Translations under genes and position numbers: made by a program
The notes under the pieces: model-generated
What the model saw: the letters and a program-made list of their open reading frames with translations, nothing else
The model's database searches: none
Told to the model about the DNA's origin: nothing
Assembly: GCA_949316495.1 (NCBI GenBank)
Contig: OX439003.1
Location: forward strand, 49,859,725-49,923,724
Reading direction: 5' to 3'
Length of the DNA stretch: 64,000 nucleotides
Source: Amphiduros pacificus
Lineage: Eukaryota; Annelida; Polychaeta; Phyllodocida; Hesionidae
Shown: in pieces, positions 1-13,499 of the stretch
Layout of the letters: every line of letters begins with the position of its first letter
Position numbering within the stretch: position 1 is the first letter of the stretch

Positions 1-476
1 GTGCATATATCTTTCAAATATTCCAATATGAAGATTTTATCTTTAGCATAAAAATAGTACTTGCCCCGACTGGGATTTCGCTTTCTTAGACTAACACGAA
101 GAATGAGAATGAACAAGTCCTCATGCATAGATTAATTATCAGATAAAAACAAACAATGTAAACGTGACTTAAGCAAGAACGAACTGTACATCACAAATGC
201 AAATCTTAACCTAAAACTTGTGTTTCACTTATACTAGTGTTATTGCAGAAGTACCACTCACAGTGTAAAAGAAACTAGATACATCAAAACATTGCTGACA
301 TGGGGCAAGAATACATGTATACTCCGCAGACTTACAACTGATAATAAGATGAAACCTCGAACATCATGCCCTGAAGACAAAACTAACGTGAGCAAAAATT
401 TGTATTGTATTTCTTCATATGCATCAAATGTGCGTTTCTGTCCAACAATATAAATAATGTCATCCCCCTTTTTCAA
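1..476. other. Upstream intergenic DNA, no gene seen
   Basis: No exon, repeat array or RNA gene could be supported here. The open frames are short, have no recognisable protein similarity and lie in AT-rich sequence. It is the 5' flank of the Na+/K+-ATPase beta gene. Confidence 0.5.
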
Positions 477-493
477 TGACGTCATTATATAAT
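477..493 (+). promoter_or_regulatory. CRE plus TATA-like core promoter of the Na+/K+-ATPase beta gene
   Basis: A perfect palindromic CRE (TGACGTCA, 477-484) abuts a TATA-like stretch (TATATAAT, 486-493). The pair lies about 275 bp before the chosen start codon at 768, a reasonable place for a core promoter with a 5' UTR of about 240 nt. CREB/ATF binding to TGACGTCA is established; its use here is inferred. Confidence 0.5.
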
Positions 494-767
494 ACCTTGG
501 TATTATACACTTGAAATACATTTGAAAATCATTCTATGTTCAGTAATGAAATAGATAAGAATTCGGATCCAAACATCGATATGAGATTATCCACGAAAAA
601 AAGAACAGCTCAGCTTAAAATTCTTCATTCTTAAACTATTAAATGCCATGGGAAAAGGGGATTATGTCACATATGACATACAAGTTTTTCATACATTACC
701 TTGGCTCCAGAAATATGTCAATATCCGGGCACTTTGCGCTGCTTTCGGCCTCATTCCGGTGGACAAC

Positions 768-3700
768 ATGGCGTCTACAGACATAGATTTCCGTGACCGA
801 GACACAGCCCAACCCAAAAGAACGGGTTTTCAGGGTAAACTCGATGATACAAAGGCTTATCTATGGAACCCACAAGAGAAAACGTTTATGGGGAGAACTG
901 CAATGAGTTGGGGTGAGTATCTTTTGCATAATTAAACTGCAAAGTAACGGCATTCTGTTGCCGAGCCTCCCCTCCGCCTGCCGTTGCTTCAAATTGAATG
1001 ACCTTGACGAGACCATTGGACGTCAAAACATGTGTAATTGATAGAATAAAGGGAAAATGATTCAATCCACATCACCAAAATGTAAATGAGATATGTATAT
1101 TCAAGATTTATTAATAAAATTGGCGGGGGCACGGGGTGATTATGTGTATTTTGATGTGGAGAAAGCGTGCCCTGACTGATCGATTTGCGACCCAAGCAAG
1201 TGGCTGTGGTTGGAAATCACTCACCTGTGACCGGCCAAATTATTTTCTTTTCCAACCATCAAGATGATTATATTGACTGTGGTCAGTATGTTGGTTTGTG
1301 CTAGATTTTGTCACTTAGGGAAATACATTGTGCCCGACTTCACAAGAAAACAAAATGAGGTGAAATAGAGCTGTGGGTTTGATAAGAATAAAATAAACTG
1401 GATAACAATTTGCACCATAGTCTGACAACACCCAGGACAGTGTTTGACCTTGCAATATTGCTTGGATGGGACCAAGGGTATCTATTCATATACAGCTAAG
1501 AAAATTAAATTTAAGGCTTGCAGCTCTTTTTACTTATTTATTGAATGATGAAATTGATATTCATTTTATAAACACAAGGTTCACATTGTGGATCAGTCAA
1601 GAATGGAACTTGACTGGAGACTGCTGAAGACATTTTATATCCATAATTTTGTATCCTTCAAAATAACCAAATTACAGACTATGTCTGTATATCTCAGTTC
1701 ATACTTTCATTGGTATTTTATTTTCTTGATCATAATTGACTGACTGGGCTTGTTTAAACTAGTTTATTGGAAATTGTTCTTTTTTTTTTGTAGTGTGAAA
1801 TGAAAACAAGAAGTGGAAATTGAATTTCCAATCAAATAATGAAATAGATTGATTTTCTGTGATCTTTTAAAACATTTTGTGAAAATTGCATGATAAAGTT
1901 TAGGATAAAAGATCGCGTTCATAAATTTGACATTGAAATTTGTTGTGGAATATGTGAATATAAGTGAGATTTTGTTTTATTTTGCAGGAAAGATCAGCCT
2001 CTTCTACTTTGTATTCTACGTGATTTTGGCTGGGTTCTTCGCTGCCATGTTAGTAGTATTTTTTCAGACCATGGATGACAAGTACCCTGCACAAACTGGA
2101 ATGAACAGCCTGTTAAAAGATAATCCTGGTAAATATAAAATTAGATGACTTATTTTATTGGTTATGTTACTCTTGGTAGAGCTTGATAAAAGATGTTAAA
2201 AGCTATGTTATTTTTTAAGAACATATATATTCATGATCAAATTCTTATATATATGTACGGGTCTGCTTTCATTGATTAAAAAAAAACTGACAGGAAAAGA
2301 AGTTAAATTTCAAATTATCTTGTTTCTGAACAGAAAGATAGCAATATTTATATCACATATTAACAAGAATTGTTTGAGAACATTGCATAACCTGTTTGCA
2401 GGCTGATATTTGTGATGTAAATTAAACATCATTAAAGGGGAAGGAAACCTTCATAAATTGTGGATTAGCAATTTAAATTTCATCAATATGAACACATACA
2501 TAACATGAAAGGAAAACCTCGATATACCATTTTAGTACTTTTACTATGGTCAAATTTTCTGAACTTGTAATCACGATCTTGTCAAAGGGATTATAGTAGT
2601 ACCAGCCAATCAGAAACAAATCATAAATTACAATAAAAATGGTTTGATAAGTCCAAAAATATATGTAACAGTATCATTGTTTACCACAAACTCAGTACAA
2701 TTTTTTGTCTAGGTCATCTAGCCATTTTAAACTGTGGTTAAGAAAGGTGTTGTGCCTTCACACCTATGAGAAAAGCCAGCTAGTTTAACGGGTAGAAAAT
2801 TAATCACACTTGGCCTTTTATAGGGTGCAGGCTTAAGGCTTATGAAATGTTAAATTTGTTGATTGGTTTTTAGAAAAACATAACATACCATAAAAAGTTT
2901 ATTTAAATCCAAAGTCACAATCTTTTGACTATTACAAATTTAAAATCGATCCGCTATGTCCGATATTCGTTATTTCGAAGATATGAAAGTTCCTAATTAA
3001 AACTTGTAGTGCCGTATTTTCCTCGTCCACAGGTTGCTCTCGTGTATAAGACGACCCCCCAAACATTAACTAAGGATTTGTGTACAAAAACCTCGTCTTA
3101 TATACGAGTAAATACAGTAGGTCATTATGGAAGTAACCTATTCAGTCTCATGCCTGGTTGCATTTGCCAAATGATGGTTGACATATTGTTGAAAAAAATT
3201 CACCATATTTACCAAAAGTATATACCAGGCAGTATTAGGCCTGTCTGACATGAACATTTTCTCACATAAGAAACATTCTTTATGCTAAATAGGCAATCCT
3301 ACCTATAAGACAGGGACTTATTCAGTTATCACTGCTTGAATGAGCCCTGCTGCCACCTAGTAACTCACCGTATGTTAAAGTTAGTCACGTATGGTGGAAT
3401 TTTGTAGGCATGCAGGCTGGGCTCATAGTATTAACATGCTGATTGGCATATTACTACCTCTTAATCAGTTTATTATGCCCATACCTTTATTTGGCATTTA
3501 CAGCCATGATATTAATTTATTTACTTCACAGCACACAGAATGTCAATCATCATGTCAGCTGTTATATCCCCAAACCTCCCAGAATGTAAACTTGAAGACT
3601 TGAGAACAACAGTCCTATGACTCAGGTCTGGATGTACAGTACACAAGCATTTCTGTCTAAAATCCTGAAAGTCTTAGTTCATTTATGCATAAAATGCTAC

Positions 3701-6700
3701 ATGTATACTCATTTTAATCATGATTATGGATTTTTGAAATTGTTTTTACCCTACAAAAAAACAATTTATTGGGGAAATGTCTGATAAAGTAGTATCTTTG
3801 AATGAAAATGAATACATTAAGTGTAATTTGAAGGCAAGTAAGTGTGAATTGAGCAAGAAAATCTGATCAGGATGTAGGCAGTGCTTATTGAGGTGTTAGA
3901 ATTCAAAAGAGTTTGGATTATTTCATATGACATATTGGTTGCATAATTCAGTCAGGTCTAGTGACGCAAATAAACTGGACTGCATGCACTGAACCTTTGG
4001 TCTGAGTCACTACACACAGGATATAATAATGTCATCATCATGCCATGCCCTTATCTGCATAATGAATGGGTTACATAGTAGCAAAAGATAATCTTGATCA
4101 CTGCCTTGTACGTTCAATGGCAGATAAGACAATTAGGTGCATACAATTGTGAGATAGATTATTTGTGTGCAGAAGTGACTGTTTACCATGATCAATAAAT
4201 AGTTCATAAATCAAGAAATGTTGAAATAATTTGCAGGATGTAGAAAGATAGAAAGAGTGAGATGAACATCAAACCACTTATGTATCTTTTTTAAATATTC
4301 ATACTTCTTTTAAACTTAATAAATGTAACAGTGATAGAAACAAGCACTCACCAACTAGCCAAGGCTAGTACTTAATCCATTTAGCTGGTACAAAATTAGC
4401 CCTTTTCTTGTTAAATTTAATCATTTGCTTGCCAAAAATCACCAGTTGGCTAGTACTGCTAAACATCTGTTTCTATCACTGTGTAATGGAACAAAAACCT
4501 TTGGACTCAGAAGGCATACAAGTGGTAATTGACTGGTTCTTCATGTTCATCTTATGCTATTTGCAGTGTTCTCCAAAATTGGTTATGAATACAGGTCAAA
4601 TGATACCCTCCATTGCAGGACTTCTTATCAATCTGTGCCGTCATTGGTGACAAAAATGTCAAGATTAGATGCCGTGACATCATAAAAATCATCTGTGGAC
4701 TGATTGGTGAAAGAATCGATGAATGGTCCTAGATTCTGGTTAATATATACTGATGGCTGTACTGATTTGTCAGCGTCTAGGCCAGACTCCTGATCACATG
4801 TCATCACCTGATTTTGGTAAATTCGGATTTGATGACATTTTGGTTGGCAAGTATTTTTGACTCAAGGACTTCCAAGTTTTGAATGATATCAAATGAAGGG
4901 CAGTGGCGACAGAGCTAGCAGGAAGATTGAACAACTTGCAATGCTACCAGTGTCATGCAGAGTAGTCTAACAAATAACAACTGCTGTTAAATTAAATAAA
5001 ACATACAAAGGTTTAAGATATATGCCAGACACAAATGGCAAGCTTGTCTTGTTTCCTGGTTTTTTTTCGCTGAACACCATTTTCAACGTGCATTTTTTTT
5101 TTAATAATAAAAAGATCAAGACATGCTAGGTTAATGATATTAGAAATTTTATATATCTTTTTACTATCTTGGTCACTAGTTTTGAAAGTTGGTCCTGATT
5201 ATTATTGAAAATAACAGGTTGAAGGAAAAAATGGCAGGTATCAGTATTTGGCACAAATGTTCTCTGAAAACCATTGAGGTAAAAATTATGAAAAATAAAT
5301 CTCTTCAACTGAGCATGGGGTCTGCAATTGATTTCTATTTAGCATGCTTATTATGGTTATATAATATATTAGTTTATGGCATAGCTGCTGATTATCAGAT
5401 TGATCAATACTTGGATACTATGATTTACAGTTGGGTGACAAATTTTGTCTTATGATAAAATACATGTTAAATGCAATGAAAGGTTCGGACAGCAATTGAC
5501 TAGCTTATCTCTGGCTTATTTAAATATTAACTTCTTAAAATGTGTGTATTTCTTCCTTCATTTGTTGTTTGAAAGAAATTAGTTTGATATCTTTTCTACG
5601 AGCAATGCCTGCTGACCAGTCTTATTGGCTTTATTATTTATTTATTTTTTTTAACATCAATATATTTTGAAACATTATTCCATGAAACTATTTGCCTCAA
5701 AGTGGACTTGTCTTCTCAAAGATACTTTCAATGCACTCAACAATGTTTTAATGTCTGTAAACAACAACTATTTTTAGCTTGTGTATTTCAGCTTATGGAA
5801 TTTGGTGTAATATCATGTCCGAAATTAGATGATTAATTTTACACTTACTGAATAAAATTACTTTGTGTTTTATCCTCCATTTTAACAATACTTTAAAAGA
5901 ACATTTCTTTTTGCATTTGATGTCACTGTGTATGATACAAGGAGAATATGTGAATAATCCAACAGGTAAGCTAGAAGTGGGTGGATTAAGAACATGTTGT
6001 GACATGCCTCGCTCATGGACTTTGCCACTTCATCAGTAAACATTCTCTGAGAGCTACATAATAAGGTGCAACTAATTAGCTTAAAGGTCAACTGACTATG
6101 CTAACAAACCATGTTGCTGGCTCTTGAAACAATCAAGGGGCTAATCTGAGCATACTCTACACACCCAGGCCACTTTACAATTTTATGGTGCACAAGAAGC
6201 GAAACAGGTGTAATCAGTAGACTGAATACTAGTAGTTAGCTTCATCATGGCAACCAAGTAATAAAGATTCTGACTCAGACACCAGCTCTATTTTTTTATG
6301 AAAACATTTCACTTAAAATAACAATAGGATTGTACTGTAGGATTTGAAAAAAAGTGAAAAATAGCTCATGCTCAAACATGTTCTCATTTATAAATTTACA
6401 TTAAACTTTTAACTTGAGCCTCCCCTCATTACAATGGACAATTTGTGTGGGATCATGAGAATAATTTTTGGGTGTAGAATATCAACGTTGAGGTAGGGCA
6501 TCATATCGTTGGATTTCATCGATACGATACGATACGTATCAATGATTTATCAATATTCGATACATATCGATACATATCGATATTACTGAACCGAAATAGA
6601 AGAAAAATTGACTGTCTTTATTGGTCCGGGTGCAAGCTCCCCAAACAACGATATATTTAATATCTTCGGCTTAAAATACACACAGAAATATTCTACGACG

Positions 6701-8842
6701 TGTCAACAGTAGTCCGCCTCCTATTTATAAGTGTATATCTTGCTCAAATCGGAGAAAATGTGAATTTAACAATGCTTAAATATGCATACGCAACACGAGT
6801 TCGCCATTTCGAAAACCGGAAGTGACGGGGAGAAGCTCTTATTTTTGGCGCGAAAACGATTGGAGTGCTGTCACAACGTATTGATTCCCATTGAAATATT
6901 AATATATTGCGCAATGATGGATCCCTCAGTCGTTGATTTACATTTGAAAGATTAAAAAACTTACGATGCGTAAAATATCGAGTAAAAAATCTGTGTTATC
7001 ATGATGATATGAGGGCCCAATTCGATACAACTAATATATCGAAGCACCAGTTGATAATACCGGTTATCGTATCGATGTCTGTATACCGGTATATCGATAA
7101 TATCGCGTACCGATGTGATGCCCTACGTTGAGGTATATGTATTCTTGTGGGTAATAGAGGAGACAAACTCTCATAACCTAGTCCATTAAACCTTGGATGG
7201 TCATCTATACATAAGGATATTCTTGCAATCTCTGATTAAATTTGATTTTCATTTATTTTTATAAACGTAAATATGACAGTCATGGCCACCGTGTGACTTA
7301 GGAGTGGCTATATTGCAGCCAAATAATTATCCAAAATATTATGAATATGCCACTGACGACACAAATTTTGTATTTCAGGTATGGGATTTCGCCCTATGCC
7401 CAAGACAGATAGCACATTGATCAAGTTTAAGCAGGGAGTTCCAGAGTCATACAAAAAATACACAGACAATATCAAGACATACATGGCCAGTAAGTTAATT
7501 AATTTTTGTTTCATGAAAAAGTCATACATTTCAATGATATACTTTTATTTGTGTAAATAATATAGTATATATATATATTTTTAATCAAACAAACCAATAT
7601 CAAGATTTAAAATGAATTTGGTCATGTAAAAATTGTATCATGTCCTCTTCATAAACTACCTCAATTAATTTTATTTGATTTTTCAAAGTACTTAAATTGT
7701 ACCAAAAGTTGTTTTACAAACTATTGGTAAGGTGAGAGCAAAACAAATTCAGAGTAATTGTGCCACAAAAGTAGGATTAAATATATATATATATATGGTT
7801 TTATAATTGCAGAATATGCCCGGAAAGAAGAGCCTGCAAACAATGACCTTGTTGACTGTCCCCCCTACCCTAACAATGAGAAACCTGAGGATGGCAAGGC
7901 CTGTCGTATCAACATGGATGAGCTCGGAACCGAATGCACTGAAGAAAATGATTATGGTTACAGAGATGGGACGCCATGTATTCTGCTGAAGCTCAATAAG
8001 GTTAGTCTTTTTTCCATTATATCATGATTTAAATGTCCCTTAAACATTTTGATTGTTAAAGGGGGTTAGATGGGAGATGCATCTTGAACAATTCGGCCCC
8101 AATGTGTAATGTGACAAAACCGACACCTATGTACCACGTGAGGGGAAAGTGACATGTTATTGGCGTCTGTCGGCTTCCCGCCAATCTCAACTGTTTGGCA
8201 TTCAGTCTCGGGCAATTTGACAATGAACACATAGTTTCAATCATAAACATGTTCCCTTTTAAAAAATTATGAGTTTTTAATGTTATTTGTATTTGTAGGT
8301 GTACAATTGGGAGCCTATTCACTATGATAACTCTTCAGATGACTTTCCCACTATTCTTGGAGATGAATACAAACCAGATGGAGTTTTTGTTACCTGTGAG
8401 GGAGAGGTGTGTAAAAAAAAAGTTTTTTTTTATAGCTATGGCCTATGTTTGTATTTGTAAATTTAATTTACTAAATTACACCCATTTTATTATTTTTTGT
8501 ATAGGATGAATGATTTTCCATGAGCCAAGAAGCTCAAGCCATTATGCCATTTTTGTTTTTCTATGTCACCAAACTGAAAGTCATCTTCTTATATTCTGAT
8601 AGAATTTTGGAGATGCAGACAACCTGAGAACTGTTGAGTTCCACCCAGCACAAGGATTCCTCAACAAGTACTTCCCATTCAAGAGCCAGTCAGGATACCT
8701 GCAGCCAGTCGTCTTTGCTCGCCTCAGAAACTTGGAAGGTGGTGTCCTGACACAGATTTGGTGTAAAAGCTGGTCAAAGAACATCAAGCATCATAAGAAT
8801 GACCGTGCTGGATCCGTGCACATTGAGGTTCTTATGGATTAA
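768..8842 (+). CDS. ATP1B: Na+/K+-transporting ATPase subunit beta, six coding exons, 310 aa
   Basis: Exons: 768-912, 1988-2128, 7379-7489, 7813-8000, 8299-8406, 8603-8842; all junctions are GT/AG and phases match. The product is the glycosylated type II membrane subunit that chaperones and modulates the Na+/K+ pump alpha subunit at the plasma membrane. Visible features: a short cytosolic N-terminus; the family signature around YLWNPQ...MGRTAMSW (residues 31-48); one membrane helix at about 51-77; and an ectodomain with six cysteines (148, 163, 174, 188, 228, 285), matching the family's three disulphides. The motif YGYRDGTPC is at 180-188 and a sequon (NSS) at 206. Length fits the family (about 300 aa). 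The start at 768 was chosen because it gives a family-like N-terminus and has A at -3 and G at +4. An in-frame ATG at 648 would add 40 residues. The paralog number (beta1/2/3) cannot be assigned. Confidence 0.96.
3039..3108. repeat. Short foldback (MITE-like) repeat in ATP1B intron 2
   Basis: CTCGTGTATAAGACGA (3039-3054) is repeated in inverted orientation at 3093-3108 with one mismatch, leaving a 38-bp loop. The flanks (CGTATTTTCCTCG on the left, AGTAAATACAG on the right) suggest the unit is slightly longer than the clear stem. The class is not assigned. Related TACTyG(T/A)ATATAAG ends appear near 26870 and 27240. Confidence 0.55.
6494..7125. mobile_element. Non-autonomous hAT-type DNA transposon (MITE), 632 bp
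   Basis: Terminal inverted repeats start TAGGGCATCAyATCG at both ends (14 of the first 15 bases match) and the element is flanked by a perfect 8-bp target duplication CGTTGAGG (6486-6493 and 7126-7133). An 8-bp duplication with ends of the form TAGGG is the hallmark of the hAT superfamily. Subterminal regions are rich in CGATA/TATCG motifs, which could be transposase binding sites. No coding capacity is visible, so it must have been mobilised in trans. It sits in ATP1B intron 2, and its interior is related to the repeat at 26867-27245. Confidence 0.85.
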
Positions 8843-11051
8843 CGTACACCCATCAACTTAGCACCATATCAAGAGCAGCCACAGTGAATAGTAAATACCA
8901 CCAAATAATATCCGCCAGTGGTCTGTAAAATTACAAGGTGTTGATTTTAAAAAATCCACTCTAATAAGATCTTGGTTTTGTTAGAGAGGACTTTTTGGCA
9001 CCAATTTCAGTTTTGACTGCACAATTACAAAGTGGTAGAAAAAAATTGCCTTTGATATTCCTGTCAAGAGGAGATCTTTTTAGTGCTACTTGTAAAGCTA
9101 TGTGCATGCTGTGCTGCCATCACTGGAGGTGTATGAATGTTGGAGTGAAAGTGTGATCATCTTATATAGCAAAACTGCTGTGAAATTGTTTCATTATCAT
9201 TTATGTAACAAACATTGAAGGTAACGAGGAGGGATCTTGATTGAAAGAGTCATGGACGTTATCAAAGAAAAAGGTCATCAACTTATGTAAAGATGTTGTT
9301 TTCATGGGTAGAGATGTTTCCCTCTTGTTTTAAAAAAGAAATTGTTCCTAAAGGTTTGATATATAGGAAGATGAATCATTGAAATTGTTCATATTAGAAC
9401 ATGTTAAATGGAATCATGTGTGATAGATTGGTATGATTGATGATGACTTATCTTCAAAGAAAAATAACTTAGCCAATAGATTGACAGCACCAGTTGTGAC
9501 AGATTGTTAACAAAGCACTAACATGGTCTCTTGTGTATGTGGATGCATGTTTCACTGTATGCCAGCTAGCCATGGGTGCACACTACTTGTGGTGTATTTA
9601 ATCCAGTAACAACATAACATAGTCCCATGATAGCCACAGTTTTTGCCTGTTTGCATATAGACATCATTTCTGACAGTGTGTGATTCATGTGGTGAATGAG
9701 AGAGTATGAGTCCTTTAATCACCGGCTGTACATATTCCCATAAAAGTATATCACAACGTCGCATTGAACAATTATTACATTGTACAATTGTTAAGAAGCA
9801 TTTTTGCATAATTGACTCAACATCCAACATCTAAACATTTAATTTTACTGTACAGGACATGATTTCAACTTAGGGACTTTGGACCTATTTTAATTCACTG
9901 AGAATTTTTAATAATAAGTTATCTGCAATTAAGTGAAACAAAGCGATACAGTGGTTATAATTATGCAAATTCATGCTGTGTTGATTACTTACCTTGTAAA
10001 TTAAGAAGTGTAGATCTATACTGCAAAGTAGTTTTACCAAAAACTCTGTCTGTATATTATCATTGCCTTGGATGTAATTGTATTTCCTTGATTAATCCAC
10101 GTAGTTAACTAACAAATTTTAAAAGTAGGGTTTTTACAATTGAAGTATGCAAGCTTTCTGTGTCTAACTACTGTATGTTTACACAATTGTAAAAGAAAAG
10201 AAACGGGAGTAGGGTTTTGTTATATAAAGAAATTGGGTAATCATATTTAGCCTTCGCTATTGGTTAAGACAAAATGTTGCGAACAGGGTCTTTTTTTTTC
10301 TTCTTTTTTTTTACATTATGATTGTATAAATTTTAAATTTTACTTTTTTAAAATTTTGGATGTGTTTGAGGGTTTTCCTCTTAGCAAAGTTGGTGATAAT
10401 GGTTATAATAGCAAGGGCTAGATAGAGAAATATCCTGTTATAACTTGCCTTGCGGCCTAGTATGTTCCACCACATTTTCGATTTAAACATCATTGGAAAT
10501 TTTAAAGCCATAGACATTTTCTATTGATTTCTTTTTGTAATGTATGTTTTTAATTTGATTTGAATTGAAATTCATGTGTGATTCCATTTTATCATTGTAC
10601 ACTCCATAGACTTAGAATTGTTATACAACATTTACTGAATTTGTTGGTTTTGTTTTAGTCAGGTACACATAATAGAAGCATAATATCCTTTGGGGGAAAT
10701 GGTTAATGAATGTTGATATTTAAACGAAGCAATCATGATTGAACACAGATGAGTGTTTGTGATACAAATTAGTATTAACAGGTTTTGTGCTTCTTAAGCA
10801 TAGAATTCATGACCCCAGTGTTCAAGGTCAGAGTGCACACACTGTACGCCCTCTTCCGTCATCATGTAGTGATGAGATTATACTTAAATGATGGGTCTGT
10901 GTCATGCTACCTGAGTAAGTGGTCCCATTTCCCCTGAGTTTAATATGTTTGGAAGAAAAGATTGTATACCGTCCGGGTACAGATAGTTTGAATGTATTCC
11001 ACCGAGCTGCGTAAAGAATGAGTTATGTTGTACAATCCGTAAAGAAATAAA
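8843..11051 (+). other. Probable ATP1B 3' UTR ending at a polyadenylation signal
   Basis: No coding exon is visible downstream of the stop. The first canonical AATAAA in a plausible context is at 11046-11051, giving a 3' UTR of about 2.2 kb. A second AATAAA-like site near 11335 could be an alternative end. The 3' end is inferred from sequence only. Confidence 0.4.
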
Positions 11052-11819
11052 GTCATTACTGTTTACTTTAACCAAATATAGTTGTTTTTTTTTGTTTTTT
11101 CCAATCCAGTGTTTACCCCTTGGTAAATTTTGCTAACTGTTTATTTGAGCCTTTGTCAGCTGGATGTCTTCCTATTTATGTACACTATAACTTTAGAGAT
11201 AATGTTCAGGTCTTCAAATTTATATCATGGATGTATCTTTGAGATTTTGAAATGATGCCATGTTTATTGTTGACCTATATTTCAAGGTATGTTTCCAAAT
11301 CTGGAAATATTTTGAACACAATTAGTTGAGAAGAAATAAAGGTAGCTTTACCAAACTTAAACCATGGATGCACCTTATAAATCTCAAAATGGTGCCTACA
11401 TTTCCAGATCATGGAACCTTCTATCTGATAATATTGTGAGCATGATAAGTTAATAACAATAAAGATAGCTTTAGAAAACTTTGACTATCCAGGTTTTCAA
11501 AAACGGGTAAATCCTATTGGGCAGAAAGATGTCAACATATTTTTAATATGGTCCAGAATTTTAATATATTGCATATAGGTCTCCAAAGTGTGGTGATGAA
11601 GGATGTCCCTTTGTAAAGTTCCATTTGTTTTGATGCTTGTGGAACAAGGGGTGGGTAATACAGCATCAGGATGCAGCAAAATAAATGGAACATTTTCCTA
11701 AGATTACCCCCCCAAACATTATTACTATTCTTTAAAGGTATTAAGCATCAATTCTACAATTTGGTGTGTTGAAAGCTTATCCACATATGGACATCATGAC
11801 AAATTGAAATTATAATAGA

Positions 11820-12030
11820 ATAATAAGACAAAGGTTGCACTCCCAGCAGAGGTCTGTAAGCCATAAGCTGCATGTGGCAGGTAAACACAGGTAGCGTGAA
11901 CTTTGTAGGACCTCAAAGTAGGGTAGCACTGTTTGACGCCATTCTGGCACGATTCAGAGGTTAATACATTTTATGACGTCATTCTACCGTTCAGTGCCTC
12001 AATGACACTCCACATAAAAGTGAGGCCAAG
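11820..12030. repeat. Dispersed repeat, family C (copy 1)
   Basis: Blocks such as CTCAAAGTAGGGTAGCACTG and TGACACTCCACATAAA-like sequence recur in the same order at about 23282-23545. A more diverged version of the second half is at about 20600-20820. This is therefore an old interspersed family. Edges and class are not resolved. Confidence 0.55.
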
Positions 12031-12182
12031 AAAGAGTGTGCTTTTTTTTACATATATTCAAAAAGCATGAACGAAAGGAAGGGTGACAAGATTTTTAAAA
12101 AAAGTTGCTGTTTGAGGTATGAGCTGCAATATAATTCTCCACAAAATAGATTGCAATCTCGCTGTTCCATCAGACATTGCCT

Positions 12183-12194
12183 GCCCTCTGGTGG
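12183..12194 (-). promoter_or_regulatory. CTCF core motif match
   Basis: Read on the minus strand this is CCACCAGAGGGC, a full match to the conserved CTCF core CCASYAGRKGGC, followed by AGGC. It lies between the ATP1B and RNF13 genes. A 12-base degenerate match alone is weak evidence of binding. Confidence 0.35.
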
Positions 12195-12462
12195 AATTGA
12201 TGCTCAACCAAACTCCACTCCACTTTTGTTTTGCAAGTTTATGTGATGGGTTGCATATGATGAATGGCAAAATTCTCACTTATTTGTTGTCATAATTACG
12301 TTGGATATGAACTATTACCTCCAATAAGCATACTTTTCTGCATTTGGGCATTATTTTCAACCATCAGGAATTTGACCTAATTTTTGAACCAGTGGAGGTC
12401 CCACTACTAGGTTTTGCACAAAGGGGCCTGTACAGATAAAATGCAAACATTACTTATAGACA

Positions 12463-13160
12463 GCTACACGAGTGTGAGACAGCTGCATAAATGGGAGATA
12501 GTTACAGTAGTGAGAGATAGCTGCATCAGCGAGAGATAGCTGCAAAAGTGAAAGACGGCTGCAATAGGCAAGAATGCCACTCAAGTGAGATGGTTATAAC
12601 AGTGAGAGACAGTATCCTAAATGAAATATAGCTGCACAAGTGAGAGACAGCTGCATCAGTGAGATAGCTGCACAAGGAAGATACAGTTACAACAATGAGA
12701 GTTACAACAGAGAAATGGCTGCAAAAGGGAGAGACAGCTGCATAAGTGAGATAGCTGAACAAGGGAGAGATAACTGCATAAGTAAGAGACAGCTGCATAG
12801 GCCGTGTGAGAGATAATTACAGAGACAACTACAAGTGTGAGACAGCTGACCAAGTTAGAGTTACAACAGTGAGAGATAGCTGCACAATGAGAGACAGCTG
12901 GCTACACAAGTGAGAGACAGCTGCATAAGTGAGATAGCTGAACAAGGGAGAGATAACTGCATAAGTAAGAGACAACTGCATAGGTGAAAGACAGCTGCAC
13001 ATGTGTCGGATAACTACAGAGACCGTCATGAGTGTGAGACAAGTGAGAGAGTTACAACAGTGAGAGATATCTGCACAAGAGCTACATAAGTGAGATAATT
13101 ACAACAGCGAGAGACAGATAAGCAGTAAGATATAGCTGCAACAGTTAGAGACAGCAGACT
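12463..13160. repeat. Degenerate minisatellite, unit about 16-20 bp
   Basis: About 700 bp made of imperfect copies of GTGAGAGACAGCTGCATAA, with variants carrying GATAGCTGCACAA. Two longer blocks (about 12735-12800 and 12910-12985) are nearly identical, showing secondary segmental duplication. Open frames across it (LSLTYAVISPL-like on the minus strand) are products of the repeat, not genes. Confidence 0.85.
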
Positions 13161-13499
13161 TTCCCAGCCGAAGGCACTTGTAGTAGGCTATAAGACAGGG
13201 CAGTCTTATTCAAATAGATTTTACGGACATTTATTGATGGGGATGCATTTTCCCAAAATTTACAGAAATTGAAAGACAATATGTGAATTTTTAATACTCT
13301 GCAACATAAAAAAGGCAAAATTATTATTTTTTTATATATTTATCTATAGTTCCATTCATGATTGGAATATATTGAGTTCCATTCATGATTAATATCTTTG
13401 CAAAGAATAACCTTGGGTTTATTCATAGAAAAGATTTCATTCTGCTAAAAGTTACCACCGTACGAGTATGCCATCTACCGGGGAATTTGAGGCAGCTCA

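Noticed and set aside
648-767. Taking 648 as the ATP1B start
   Set aside because: The extra 40 residues do not look like the family N-terminus, and the 768 ATG has equally good context. Kept as a finding, not as the annotated start.
6190-6215. Second hammerhead candidate (GAAAC near GAAGCGAAACAGG)
   Set aside because: No CUGANGA or stem II partner at the proper distance on either strand.
6844-6857. E2F-like site as an ATP1B intronic enhancer
   Set aside because: It lies wholly inside the hAT MITE, so it is better explained as part of the element than as a selected host enhancer.
12526-13029. Minus-strand frames of about 65-90 codons with LSLTYAVISPLFSYL repeats
   Set aside because: By-products of the minisatellite at 12463-13160.
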